12,885 nt of DNA, from positions 1 through 12,885 of the forward strand of contig CAIMVB010000338.1 in NCBI GenBank assembly GCA_903844785.1, read 5' to 3'. The notes under the pieces are model-generated. The model worked only from the letters and a program-made list of their open reading frames with translations, had not been told where the DNA came from and ran no database searches. This DNA is from an uncultured Rhodospirillales bacterium (GTDB taxonomy: Bacteria; Pseudomonadota; Alphaproteobacteria; Acetobacterales; Acetobacteraceae). This document shows positions 6,853-12,885 of this stretch, one piece after another. A program made the translations under genes and the position numbers. How positions within the stretch are numbered: the first letter of the stretch is position 1; each line of letters begins with the position of its first letter.

Positions 6853-7835
6853 TGGCAATGAAAATCTGCATCTTCGGTGCCGGCGCCATTGGCGGGCTGA
6901 TGGGCGCCAAGCTTGCCGCCAAGGGTGATGTGGATGTCACCTTCATCGCACGCGGCCCGCATTTGGCTGCGATGCGCGAAAACGGCATGAAGCTGATCAG
7001 CGAAGGCGTGGAGCAAATCGTCCATCCGCGCTGCGTCGAGAGCGCTGAGGAAGCCGGCCCGCAGGATTATGTGCTGGTGACGCTAAAGGCGCATTCCCTG
7101 CCTTCCGCCGCCCGCCAGATGCAGCCCTTGCTTGGCCCCGATACCGCGATTGTGAGTGCGGTGAATGGCATTCCATGGTGGTATTTCCACGGGCTTGGCG
7201 GCGCTTATGAAGGGCGCATTGTGCAAAGCGTGGACCCGGAAGGCCAGGTTTCCGCGCTGCTGCCGCCATCGCGCGCCATTGGCTGCATTGTCTATCCCGC
7301 GGCTGAGGTGACTGCCCCCGGCGTGATTGAACATAGTTATGGCGACCGCTTCAGCCTGGGTGAGCCCGATGGCAGCCGCAGCCCGCGCGCTCAGGCGCTA
7401 TCTGAAGCCCTGATTGCCGCCGGCTTCAAGGCGCCCGTGCGCCCAAAAATTCGCGATGAATTATGGGTGAAGCTTTGGGGCAATATGGCCTTCAACCCGA
7501 TCTCGGCACTCACGACCGCAACACTGGATGTGCTGACGGGCGATGAAGGCCAGCGCGGTGTCGCGCGCGCCATGATGCTGGAAGGCCAGCGCGTGGCGGA
7601 AGCGCTTGGCGTGCGCTTTGCGATTGATGTGGATAAGCGCATTGCTGGCGCGGCGGAGGTTGGGGCGCATAAAACCTCCATGCTGCAGGATTTGGAACGC
7701 GGGCGCCCGATGGAGATCGAAGCGCTGCTCGGCGCCGTGGTGGAATTGGCCGATTGGGTCGGCGAAGCGGCACCCATTTCACGCACGGTCCTGGCGCTGG
7801 TGCGCGCCAGGGCACGTGCGGCGGGGTGCCTATAA
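6852..7835 (+). CDS. Ketopantoate reductase (PanE/ApbA) family dehydrogenase
   Basis: The protein has 327 residues. KICIFGAGAIGGLMGAKLA at the N-terminus is the NADP-binding Rossmann fold with GxGxxG. N105 in AVNGIP, and K207, N211 and N215 in WVKLWGNMAFNPISALT, match the catalytic Lys and substrate-binding Asn residues of 2-dehydropantoate 2-reductase. The C-terminal RPMEIEALLG is also typical. The classic reaction reduces ketopantoate to pantoate for CoA synthesis. However, bacteria often carry several paralogues acting on other 2-keto acids, and VNGIPWWYFHGLGG looks like such a subgroup. ATG 6852 shares its A with the synthetase TGA (TGATG), indicating coupled translation; an ATG two codons later is an alternative. 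Its TAA overlaps the end of hom on the other strand. Confidence 0.88.
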   Translation: MAMKICIFGAGAIGGLMGAKLAAKGDVDVTFIARGPHLAAMRENGMKLISEGVEQIVHPRCVESAEEAGPQDYVLVTLKAHSLPSAARQMQPLLGPDTAIVSAVNGIPWWYFHGLGGAYEGRIVQSVDPEGQVSALLPPSRAIGCIVYPAAEVTAPGVIEHSYGDRFSLGEPDGSRSPRAQALSEALIAAGFKAPVRPKIRDELWVKLWGNMAFNPISALTTATLDVLTGDEGQRGVARAMMLEGQRVAEALGVRFAIDVDKRIAGAAEVGAHKTSMLQDLERGRPMEIEALLGAVVELADWVGEAAPISRTVLALVRARARAAGCL

Positions 7836-9122
7836 CGCCTCAATCCGGATCAGCGCTGGCTTTTCCATCACGGTATTCAGCTCCGCAATGCGCTTGAGCG
7901 CGGCACGCACGGAAGCCTCGCTCGTTTCATGCGTGGTCAGCACCACGGGCACGGCCTCACCAGGGGCGCGGCCACGTTGCAGCATGGATTCCAGGCTGAT
8001 GGCATGGTCGCGCAAAACGCCCGTGACATCGGCAATCACACCGGGGCGGTCCACCACCATCAGGCGCAGATAATAAGCGCCGGTATGGCGATCCATCGGG
8101 AAGGAAGGCTCGGGTGTCAGCGCGGCGGCTTCCGCGCCCCAAACCGGGGTGAAGCGCCCACGGGCGATATCAATCACATCGGCCACCACGGCGGAAGCGG
8201 TTGGGCCTTCACCCGCGCCGCGGCCTTCCATCATGACGCGGCCCACGAAATCGCCTTCCGCCACCACGGCATTGAACACACCATCAACGCGCGCGATGGG
8301 CGCCGAAATCGGCACCATGCAGGGATGCACGCGGGTTGAAATGCCGCCATCTTCGCGCCGCGCAATGCCGAGCAGCTTGATGCGATAACCGAGTTCTTCC
8401 GCAAGTGCGATATCCAGCGCCGAGACTTCGCGGATACCTTCCACATGCACCGCACTAAAATCTACCGGGCGGCCAAAGGCCAACGCGGCCAGAATGGCAA
8501 GCTTATGTGCGGCATCAATGCCATCAATATCGAAGGATGGATCGGCTTCCGCATAGCCAAGCTTTTGTGCCTCAGTCAGCACTTCCGCGAATTCGCGCTT
8601 TTGTTCGCGCATCACCGTCAGGATGTAATTACAGGTGCCGTTCAGAATGCCGGCCACGCGCTGGATGCGATTTGCGGCCAAGCCTTCGCGCAGCGCTTTG
8701 ATGGCGGGAATGCCGCCGGCCACCGCCGCTTCAAAAGCAAGTGCGGTGCCGCGCGCTTCAGAAGCCTGCGCAAGTGCGGCGCCATGCACCGCAAGCAGCG
8801 CCTTATTCGCGGTGACCACATGCTTACCAGCCGCAATCGCTGCTTCCACCAAGGCGCGCGCCGGGCCTTCAGACCCGCCGATGCATTCCACCACCACATC
8901 CACTTGCGGATCAGCGGCGAGTGCCACGGGGTCTTCATACCAGCGCAGCCCCGAAAGGCTGATACCGCGATCACGATTGCGTTCGCGTGCGGAAACCGCC
9001 GTGATGGCAATGGGCCTACCCGCGCGGGCGGCAATGATATCGGCATTGGCGCGCAGCAATTTCACAACGCCGGCGCCAACCGTTCCAAGGCCGGCAACCG
9101 CAATCGCAAGGGGGCGGGTCAT
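7830..9122 (-). CDS. hom: Homoserine dehydrogenase
   Basis: The protein has 430 residues, the usual length of the monofunctional enzyme with a regulatory domain. It reduces aspartate semialdehyde to homoserine, the branch to threonine and methionine. Residues 7-20 contain GLGTVGAG, the NAD(P) loop. K107 in VTANKALL and the signature GYAEADPSFDIDGIDAAHK (residues 189-207, with D203 and K207) form the catalytic region. NGTCNYIL lies at 161-168. A C-terminal ACT domain begins around 348 (YYLRLMVVDRPGVIADVTGV), which suggests feedback control by an amino acid, typically threonine. Its ATG overlaps the aminotransferase stop as ATGA, so both are translated from one message. The stop overlaps that of the converging reductase gene. 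In many alphaproteobacteria glpX follows hom; here it does not. Confidence 0.97.
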   Translation of the reverse strand: MTRPLAIAVAGLGTVGAGVVKLLRANADIIAARAGRPIAITAVSARERNRDRGISLSGLRWYEDPVALAADPQVDVVVECIGGSEGPARALVEAAIAAGKHVVTANKALLAVHGAALAQASEARGTALAFEAAVAGGIPAIKALREGLAANRIQRVAGILNGTCNYILTVMREQKREFAEVLTEAQKLGYAEADPSFDIDGIDAAHKLAILAALAFGRPVDFSAVHVEGIREVSALDIALAEELGYRIKLLGIARREDGGISTRVHPCMVPISAPIARVDGVFNAVVAEGDFVGRVMMEGRGAGEGPTASAVVADVIDIARGRFTPVWGAEAAALTPEPSFPMDRHTGAYYLRLMVVDRPGVIADVTGVLRDHAISLESMLQRGRAPGEAVPVVLTTHETSEASVRAALKRIAELNTVMEKPALIRIEAL

Positions 9123-10339
9123 GCATTCACCATATCAGCGGAATTATCCTGCGGCGCGGCATTGTCGCCACCCAGGAAGGTTTTGATGCCACGCAAGGCC
9201 TGGCGGATGCGGTGGCTATTTTCCACCAACGCAATCCGCACATGTTCATCACCATGCTCACCAAAGCCAAGACCTGGCGCCACGGCCACCTTGGCTTTTT
9301 CAAGCAATAGCTTGGAAAACCCGACCGAGCCCAAATGCCGGAAACGCTCGGGGATTGGCGCCCATAGGAACATGGAGGCCTCTGGCGACGGCACATCCCA
9401 GCCCGCCGCATGCAGCCCCTTCACCAAGACTTCGCGGCGTTCCTTGTACAATACGCGCATTTCTTCGATGCAATCCTGCGGCCCATTCAGTGCCGCCGTG
9501 GCAGCGACTTGAATGGGCGTAAAGGCCCCGTAATCCAGATAGGATTTCACGCGCGCCAAAGCCGCAATCAGCCGTGGATTGCCCGCCGCAAAACCCATGC
9601 GCCAGCCCGGCATATTGTAGGTCTTCGACATGGAGGTGAATTCAACCGTGATGTCCTTCGCCCCTTCCACTTCCAGCACGGAAGGCGGCGGCGTTTCGCC
9701 GAAGTAAAGCTCGGCATAGGCAAGATCAGATAGGATGAATAATTCATGCCGGCGGCAAAGCGCGACCAATTCCCGGTAGAATTCAATCGGCGCGGTCAGC
9801 GCGGTTGGATTGGACGGGAAATTCACAATCACCGCATTGGGCTTCGGCACGGAATGGCGCACGGCGCGGTCGATCGCTTCAAGCATTGAATCATCGGGCG
9901 TATAGGGAATGCTGCGCACCGAAGCGCCGGCGATGATGAAGCCGAATTGATGGATGGGATAGGAAGGGTTCGGCACCAGAATCGTATCGCCGGGGCTGGA
10001 GATAGCCTGCGCCAAATTCGCCAAGCCTTCCTTCGAACCCAGCGTGGCTACTACTTCGGTTTCCGGATCAAGCTTCACACCGAAGCGCCGATCATAATAG
10101 GCAACCAATGCCTTGCGCAGCCCTGGAATACCCTTGGACATGGAATAGCGATGCGTGCGCGGGTCTTGCACCGCTTCAATCAGCTTCGCCACAATATGCG
10201 GTGGCGTGGGCGTATCAGGATTGCCCATGCCAAGGTCAACAATATCCTCGGCTGCCGCGCGCGCCTTGGCCTTGGCCGCATTCACCTCGGCAAAGACATA
10301 GGGCGGCAAGCGCCGGATGCGATGAAAATCCTCGGTCAT
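9119..10339 (-). CDS. PLP-dependent class I/II aminotransferase, AlaC / LL-diaminopimelate-aminotransferase-like
   Basis: The protein has 406 residues, a fold-type I aminotransferase. K239 in TSMSKTYNMPGWRMGF is the Schiff-base lysine. N177 in FPSNPTA, D205 and Y208 in LSDLAYAE hold the cofactor, R247 is nearby, and a C-terminal EHVRIALVEN carries the expected carboxylate-binding Arg. IVDLGMGNPDTPTPPHI and HRYSMSKGIPGLRKA recall AlaC (YfdZ) and proteins annotated as LL-diaminopimelate aminotransferase. The likely reaction is transamination of alanine, aspartate-family or related amino acids with 2-oxoglutarate; which one is not decidable here. The adjacency and ATGA overlap with hom argue for a role in aspartate-family metabolism. 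The start at 10339 has only a weak GAGA upstream. The lipoprotein gene lies 45 bases ahead on the same strand. Confidence 0.92.
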   Translation of the reverse strand: MTEDFHRIRRLPPYVFAEVNAAKAKARAAAEDIVDLGMGNPDTPTPPHIVAKLIEAVQDPRTHRYSMSKGIPGLRKALVAYYDRRFGVKLDPETEVVATLGSKEGLANLAQAISSPGDTILVPNPSYPIHQFGFIIAGASVRSIPYTPDDSMLEAIDRAVRHSVPKPNAVIVNFPSNPTALTAPIEFYRELVALCRRHELFILSDLAYAELYFGETPPPSVLEVEGAKDITVEFTSMSKTYNMPGWRMGFAAGNPRLIAALARVKSYLDYGAFTPIQVAATAALNGPQDCIEEMRVLYKERREVLVKGLHAAGWDVPSPEASMFLWAPIPERFRHLGSVGFSKLLLEKAKVAVAPGLGFGEHGDEHVRIALVENSHRIRQALRGIKTFLGGDNAAPQDNSADMVNA

Positions 10340-10384
10340 GGTTTCAGTCTCATCAGATAAGGGCTGCGCTTATAGACCAGCCCG

Positions 10385-10942
10385 TCACGGCCGGCGAGGC
10401 GCTTCACGCAAAACTGGGGGCGGCGGGGCGCCAGCGGGGGCCAGCATGGGGGGGGCTGGGATGCCGGCCGGTTCCGGGGCCACAACTGGGGCGGGGGCGG
10501 CTTGTTCCGGCGCCGGCGCAACAGGCGGCGCTTGGGGCGTCGGGGCCGGGGCAGCCATGCCGGTCAGCGCCGGGGCAAGTGCTGGCGGCGGCGGCCCGCC
10601 ACGCGGGGCGCTGCCGGGCAGCGCGCCAAGCGGCTCCCGGCTTGCCTCTCTCTGCCCCGCCAGCCCAGCAGCCAAGGCTTCACGCGCCGCCATATCCGGG
10701 GTCTCCGGCCGCGGTGGCACCGTCCCTAAATTAGGGAAGGGCGTATTGGCGCCGGGTGGCGAAGGGCGGCCTTCATTCGCCGGGCCCCAGGCACGATCCC
10801 AGAATTTTCCCACCGCCCGGCCGGGTTGCGTTTCACACCCAGCAAGGAATAGGGCCAGAAAGGCGCAAAGCCGCGCTTGATTGGCTCCGCGGTGCCTCCT
10901 AGGTTGGGAATTGGTCCCGGTTGTCCTGCTATGCTCGCTCAT
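10385..10942 (-). CDS. Small Pro/Ala-rich lipoprotein of unknown function
   Basis: I do not recognise a named family. From the ATG at 10942 the protein has 185 residues: a basic N-region with RRHR, a hydrophobic stretch RLCAFLALFLAGC and a lipobox LAGC with C36 as the lipidation site, so export by Sec and anchoring in a membrane are likely. Residues 37-105 hold a more conserved-looking part, with GRAVGKFWDRAWGP, PFPNLGTVPPRPETPD and EALAAGLAGQREASRE. Similar 'PxxxYPNLxxVPxRP' segments occur, from memory, in alphaproteobacterial envelope proteins. From about 110 to the end it is low-complexity Pro/Ala (PAPTPQAPPVAPAPEQ and similar), perhaps extended through the periplasm. The reading frame stays open further upstream, but that part lacks features. 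AGGGG lies just before the chosen ATG. The signal region contains tandem rare AGG codons. Confidence 0.72.
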   Translation of the reverse strand: MSEHSRTTGTNSQPRRHRGANQARLCAFLALFLAGCETQPGRAVGKFWDRAWGPANEGRPSPPGANTPFPNLGTVPPRPETPDMAAREALAAGLAGQREASREPLGALPGSAPRGGPPPPALAPALTGMAAPAPTPQAPPVAPAPEQAAPAPVVAPEPAGIPAPPMLAPAGAPPPPVLREAPRRP

Positions 10943-10944
10943 GC

Positions 10945-10968
10945 ACCCCTGCCTACGGCAAAAGGGGT
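10945..10968. promoter_or_regulatory. Hairpin covering the lipoprotein ribosome-binding site
   Basis: ACCCCT (10945-10950) pairs with AGGGGT (10963-10968). Inside it GCC (10951-10953) pairs with GGC (10957-10959) around TAC, leaving a three-A bulge on one side. On the minus strand the copy next to the lipoprotein ATG supplies AGGGG, its Shine-Dalgarno, so the folded RNA would hide that site. On the plus strand it would lie in the phaC upstream region. The regulatory role is inferred. Confidence 0.45.
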
Positions 10969-10980
10969 AGCCTGAAACGG

Positions 10981-11002
10981 GCCCGGCGCGAAGCTTCCGG
11001 GC
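10981..11002. repeat. Second inverted repeat in the phaC leader
   Basis: GCCCGG (10981-10986) and CCGGGC (10997-11002) form a 6-bp stem with a 10-base loop containing AAGCTT. It ends 10 bases before the phaC Shine-Dalgarno (AGGAGG, 11013-11018). It may be a leader hairpin or a protein-binding site; no clear promoter hexamers were found in the 81-base gap, so the transcription starts remain open. Confidence 0.35.
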
Positions 11003-11023
11003 AGAAAAAGCCAGGAGGCCCCG

Positions 11024-12805
11024 ATGGCCGAAAGCGATCAGCCCCCTTTCCGCATGCCAGACCCGGCATTGGTCAGCCGCACCATGGCCGATGTGGCGGA
11101 ACGCAGCCAACGCATCGTGGCCGATTTCCTGAAGCGCCAATCAGACAATCCGGCCGAGCCCGACCCGATGCATATCGGCAATGCTTTTCTGGATATGACA
11201 ACGCGGCTAATGGCCAACCCCGCGCGGTTGGTGCAGGCTCAGATCGGCTTTTGGCAGGATTATTTGACGCTGTGGCAAAATACCGCCCGGCGCATGATGG
11301 GCGAACCCGCACCCGCCGTGATCGCGGAAGACCAAAAGGATAAGCGCTTCAAGGATGAGGCTTGGCGCGACAATGAAGTGTTTGACTTCATCCGCCAAAG
11401 CTATCTGCTTTCCGCGCGTTATATGCAGCGCCTGGTGCATGATGCCGAAGGGCTGGATGATAAAACCGCCCAGAAGGTGGATTTCTACACCCGCCAATTC
11501 GTGGATGCGATGAGCCCCACGAATTTCGTTATGACCAACCCCGAAGTGCTGCGCCGCACAGCGGAAACGGGTGGCGAAAACCTGCTGAAGGGCTTGTCCA
11601 ATCTGCTGACAGACCTGGAACGCGGCCAGGGCAATCTTCGCATCCGCATGACGGATGAAAGCAAGTTCAAGGTGGGCGAGAATATCGCGGTAACACCGGG
11701 CAAGGTTGTTTATCAGAACGACCTGATGCAGCTGATCCAATACACGCCCACCACGGAAAAGGTACTGAAGCGCCCGCTGCTGATCCTGCCGCCCTGGATC
11801 AACAAATTCTATATTCTGGATCTGCGCCCAAAAAATTCTTTCATCCGCTGGGCGGTGGATCAGGGGCATACGGTTTTTGTGGTTTCCTGGGTTAATCCGG
11901 ATGCGAAGCTCGCTGAGAAGGGCTTTGAGGATTACATGCTGGAAGGCCCCTATGCCGCGCTGGACGCGATTGAAAAAGCCACCGGCGAAAAGGCAGTCAA
12001 TGCCATTGGCTATTGCCTGGGCGGCACGCTGCTTTCAGCCACACTGGCGCATATGGCGGCCAAGAAAGACACGCGCATCAAATCCGCGACCTTCTTCACC
12101 ACCATGGTGGATTTCACGGAATCGGGCGAACTTGGCGTTTTCATTGATGAAGAACAATTGAAAGCGCTGGAATCAAAAATGCAAAGGCGCGGCTTCCTGG
12201 AAGGCCGCGAAATGGCGACCACCTTCAATATGCTGCGCGCCAATGATCTGATCTGGTCCTTCGTGGTGAACAACTACCTGTTGGGCCAGGACCCCTTCCC
12301 GTTTGATCTATTATATTGGAATGATGATTCCACGCGCATGCCGGCGCGTATGCATTCCTTCTACCTAAGGCGCATGTATCAGCAGAATGATCTGATCAAG
12401 CCGGGCGGGGTTGAATTGCTGGGCGTGAAGCTTGATTTACGTAAAATCAAGCTGCCCACTTACATTCTCTCAACGCGGGAAGATCATATCGCGCCCTGGG
12501 CTTCCACCTATCGCGCGACGCAGACCTATACCGGCGATATCCGCTTTGTGCTGGCGGCATCGGGGCATATTGCTGGCGTGGTCAATCCGCCGGATGCGGG
12601 CAAATACAGCCATTGGGTCAATACGGAATTGCCGGCAACGCCTGAAGCTTGGCTAGCTGGTGCGACTGAATTGGCCGGTTCCTGGTGGCCGGATTGGCAG
12701 CGCTGGGTCACCGGGCAAGACCCCGCCCAAGTACCGGCACGCAAGCCGAAAAACGCGCTTGAAGATGCGCCAGGCAGTTATGTGAAAGTCATGGCGCAGG
12801 ATTGA
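11024..12805 (+). CDS. phaC: Class I poly(3-hydroxyalkanoate) synthase
   Basis: The protein has 593 residues, matching class I PhaC (about 590). It polymerises (R)-3-hydroxyacyl-CoA, mainly 3-hydroxybutyryl-CoA, into storage polyester on granules. An N-terminal domain spans roughly residues 1-230. The alpha/beta-hydrolase domain follows, with YQNDLMQLIQY, LLILPPWINKFYILDL, the lipase-like box GYCLGGT holding nucleophile C331, D487 in STREDHIAPW and H515 in ASGHIAGVVNPP. The D-to-H spacing of 28 equals that of the Cupriavidus necator enzyme (D480/H508). AGGAGG lies five bases before the ATG. It stands alone here: no phaA, phaB, phasin or phaR is within the window. It is divergent from the lipoprotein-aminotransferase-hom genes and ends 14 bases from the converging histidine kinase. 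Confidence 0.97.
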   Translation: MAESDQPPFRMPDPALVSRTMADVAERSQRIVADFLKRQSDNPAEPDPMHIGNAFLDMTTRLMANPARLVQAQIGFWQDYLTLWQNTARRMMGEPAPAVIAEDQKDKRFKDEAWRDNEVFDFIRQSYLLSARYMQRLVHDAEGLDDKTAQKVDFYTRQFVDAMSPTNFVMTNPEVLRRTAETGGENLLKGLSNLLTDLERGQGNLRIRMTDESKFKVGENIAVTPGKVVYQNDLMQLIQYTPTTEKVLKRPLLILPPWINKFYILDLRPKNSFIRWAVDQGHTVFVVSWVNPDAKLAEKGFEDYMLEGPYAALDAIEKATGEKAVNAIGYCLGGTLLSATLAHMAAKKDTRIKSATFFTTMVDFTESGELGVFIDEEQLKALESKMQRRGFLEGREMATTFNMLRANDLIWSFVVNNYLLGQDPFPFDLLYWNDDSTRMPARMHSFYLRRMYQQNDLIKPGGVELLGVKLDLRKIKLPTYILSTREDHIAPWASTYRATQTYTGDIRFVLAASGHIAGVVNPPDAGKYSHWVNTELPATPEAWLAGATELAGSWWPDWQRWVTGQDPAQVPARKPKNALEDAPGSYVKVMAQD

Positions 12806-12819
12806 ACCGCGCCCGCGCT

Positions 12820-12885
12820 TCAGCGCAATGGCAGACGCAGGATAAAGCTGGCGCCACCGCCTGGTGTATCTTCCAGGTTAAGGCT
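12820..12885 (-). CDS. C-terminal end of a probable sensor histidine kinase (partial)
   Basis: Only the last 21 codons and a TGA are inside the window. Read on the minus strand they give SLNLEDTPGGGASFILRLPL plus a final Arg. The pattern 'GGGAxFxLxLP' just before the stop is the end of the HATPase_c domain in many two-component sensor kinases. The rest lies beyond 12885. Identification rests on this short tail only. It converges on phaC with a 14-base gap and no visible terminator. Confidence 0.55.
   Translation of the reverse strand, partial: SLNLEDTPGGGASFILRLPLR

Noticed and set aside
8445..9512. A 355-codon open frame on the plus strand across the hom-aminotransferase junction
   Set aside because: Both covered genes are well conserved on the other strand, and the translated frame shows no recognisable fold or ribosome site.
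10338..10880. A 180-codon Gly/Ala-rich plus-strand frame opposite the lipoprotein
   Set aside because: The Gly-rich stretch is the complement of the Pro/Ala tail. The minus-strand frame has a lipobox and a conserved-looking core, so it is the likely gene.
10904..10935. TTGGGA ... TATGCT as a phaC promoter
   Set aside because: The spacing of 20 bases is too long, and an alternative -35 (TTGGTC at 10911-10916) is too close, so it is not listed as a feature.
10943..11140. N-terminal extension of the lipoprotein frame upstream of 10942
   Set aside because: It would run into the phaC coding region and place the signal segment internally; the ATG at 10942 with AGGGG fits better.
12806..12819. Terminator between phaC and the histidine kinase end
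   Set aside because: Only a 4-bp GCGC stem near 12816-12827 is visible, without a T run.

Overview
The window is a GC-rich stretch of bacterial chromosome, tightly packed with housekeeping and metabolic genes. Gene content and protein style point to an alphaproteobacterium: rplM-rpsI followed by a type 2 argC, an aminotransferase coupled to hom, and a class I PHA synthase. I would guess Rhodospirillales/Acetobacteraceae, from general resemblance only and not from any search. I see no insertion sequences, phage genes, tRNA, rRNA or CRISPR repeats, and no stretch over 300 bases without a gene. Codon use looks even from end to end.

Layout. (1) Positions 1-2482, minus strand: an IlvD/Edd-family sugar-acid dehydratase followed by an overlapping NAD(P)-binding SDR-type protein that runs off the left edge. 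(2) Positions 2483-2664: a divergent promoter region. (3) Positions 2665-3722, plus strand: rplM and rpsI (ribosomal proteins L13 and S9), closed by a hairpin terminator region. (4) Positions 3776-7835, plus strand: argC (arginine biosynthesis), a gamma-class carbonic-anhydrase-like protein, an AMP-forming acyl-CoA synthetase of the oxalyl-CoA synthetase (Pcs60/AAE3) type, and a ketopantoate-reductase-family dehydrogenase. (5) Positions 7830-10942, minus strand: a small Pro/Ala-rich lipoprotein, a class I/II aminotransferase and homoserine dehydrogenase. The hom stop overlaps the stop of the preceding plus-strand gene. (6) Positions 10943-11023: a divergent leader region with two hairpins. (7) Positions 11024-12805, plus strand: class I poly(3-hydroxyalkanoate) synthase, phaC. 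(8) Positions 12820-12885, minus strand: the last codons of a probable sensor histidine kinase.

How the genes work together. Translational coupling is the main theme: ATGA-, TTGA- and TGATG-type junctions, and a Shine-Dalgarno built into a stop codon. These tie aminotransferase to hom, dehydratase to SDR, acyl-CoA synthetase to reductase, and argC to the carbonic-anhydrase-like gene. The metabolic content is amino-acid synthesis (Arg, and Thr/Met/Ala-type), sugar-acid or carboxylic-acid handling, and carbon storage.

This is mostly an ordinary core region and I found no clear new system. The best leads are the hairpin that overlaps the lipoprotein ribosome site opposite phaC, the unassigned lipoprotein itself, and the coupled acyl-CoA-synthetase/reductase pair.
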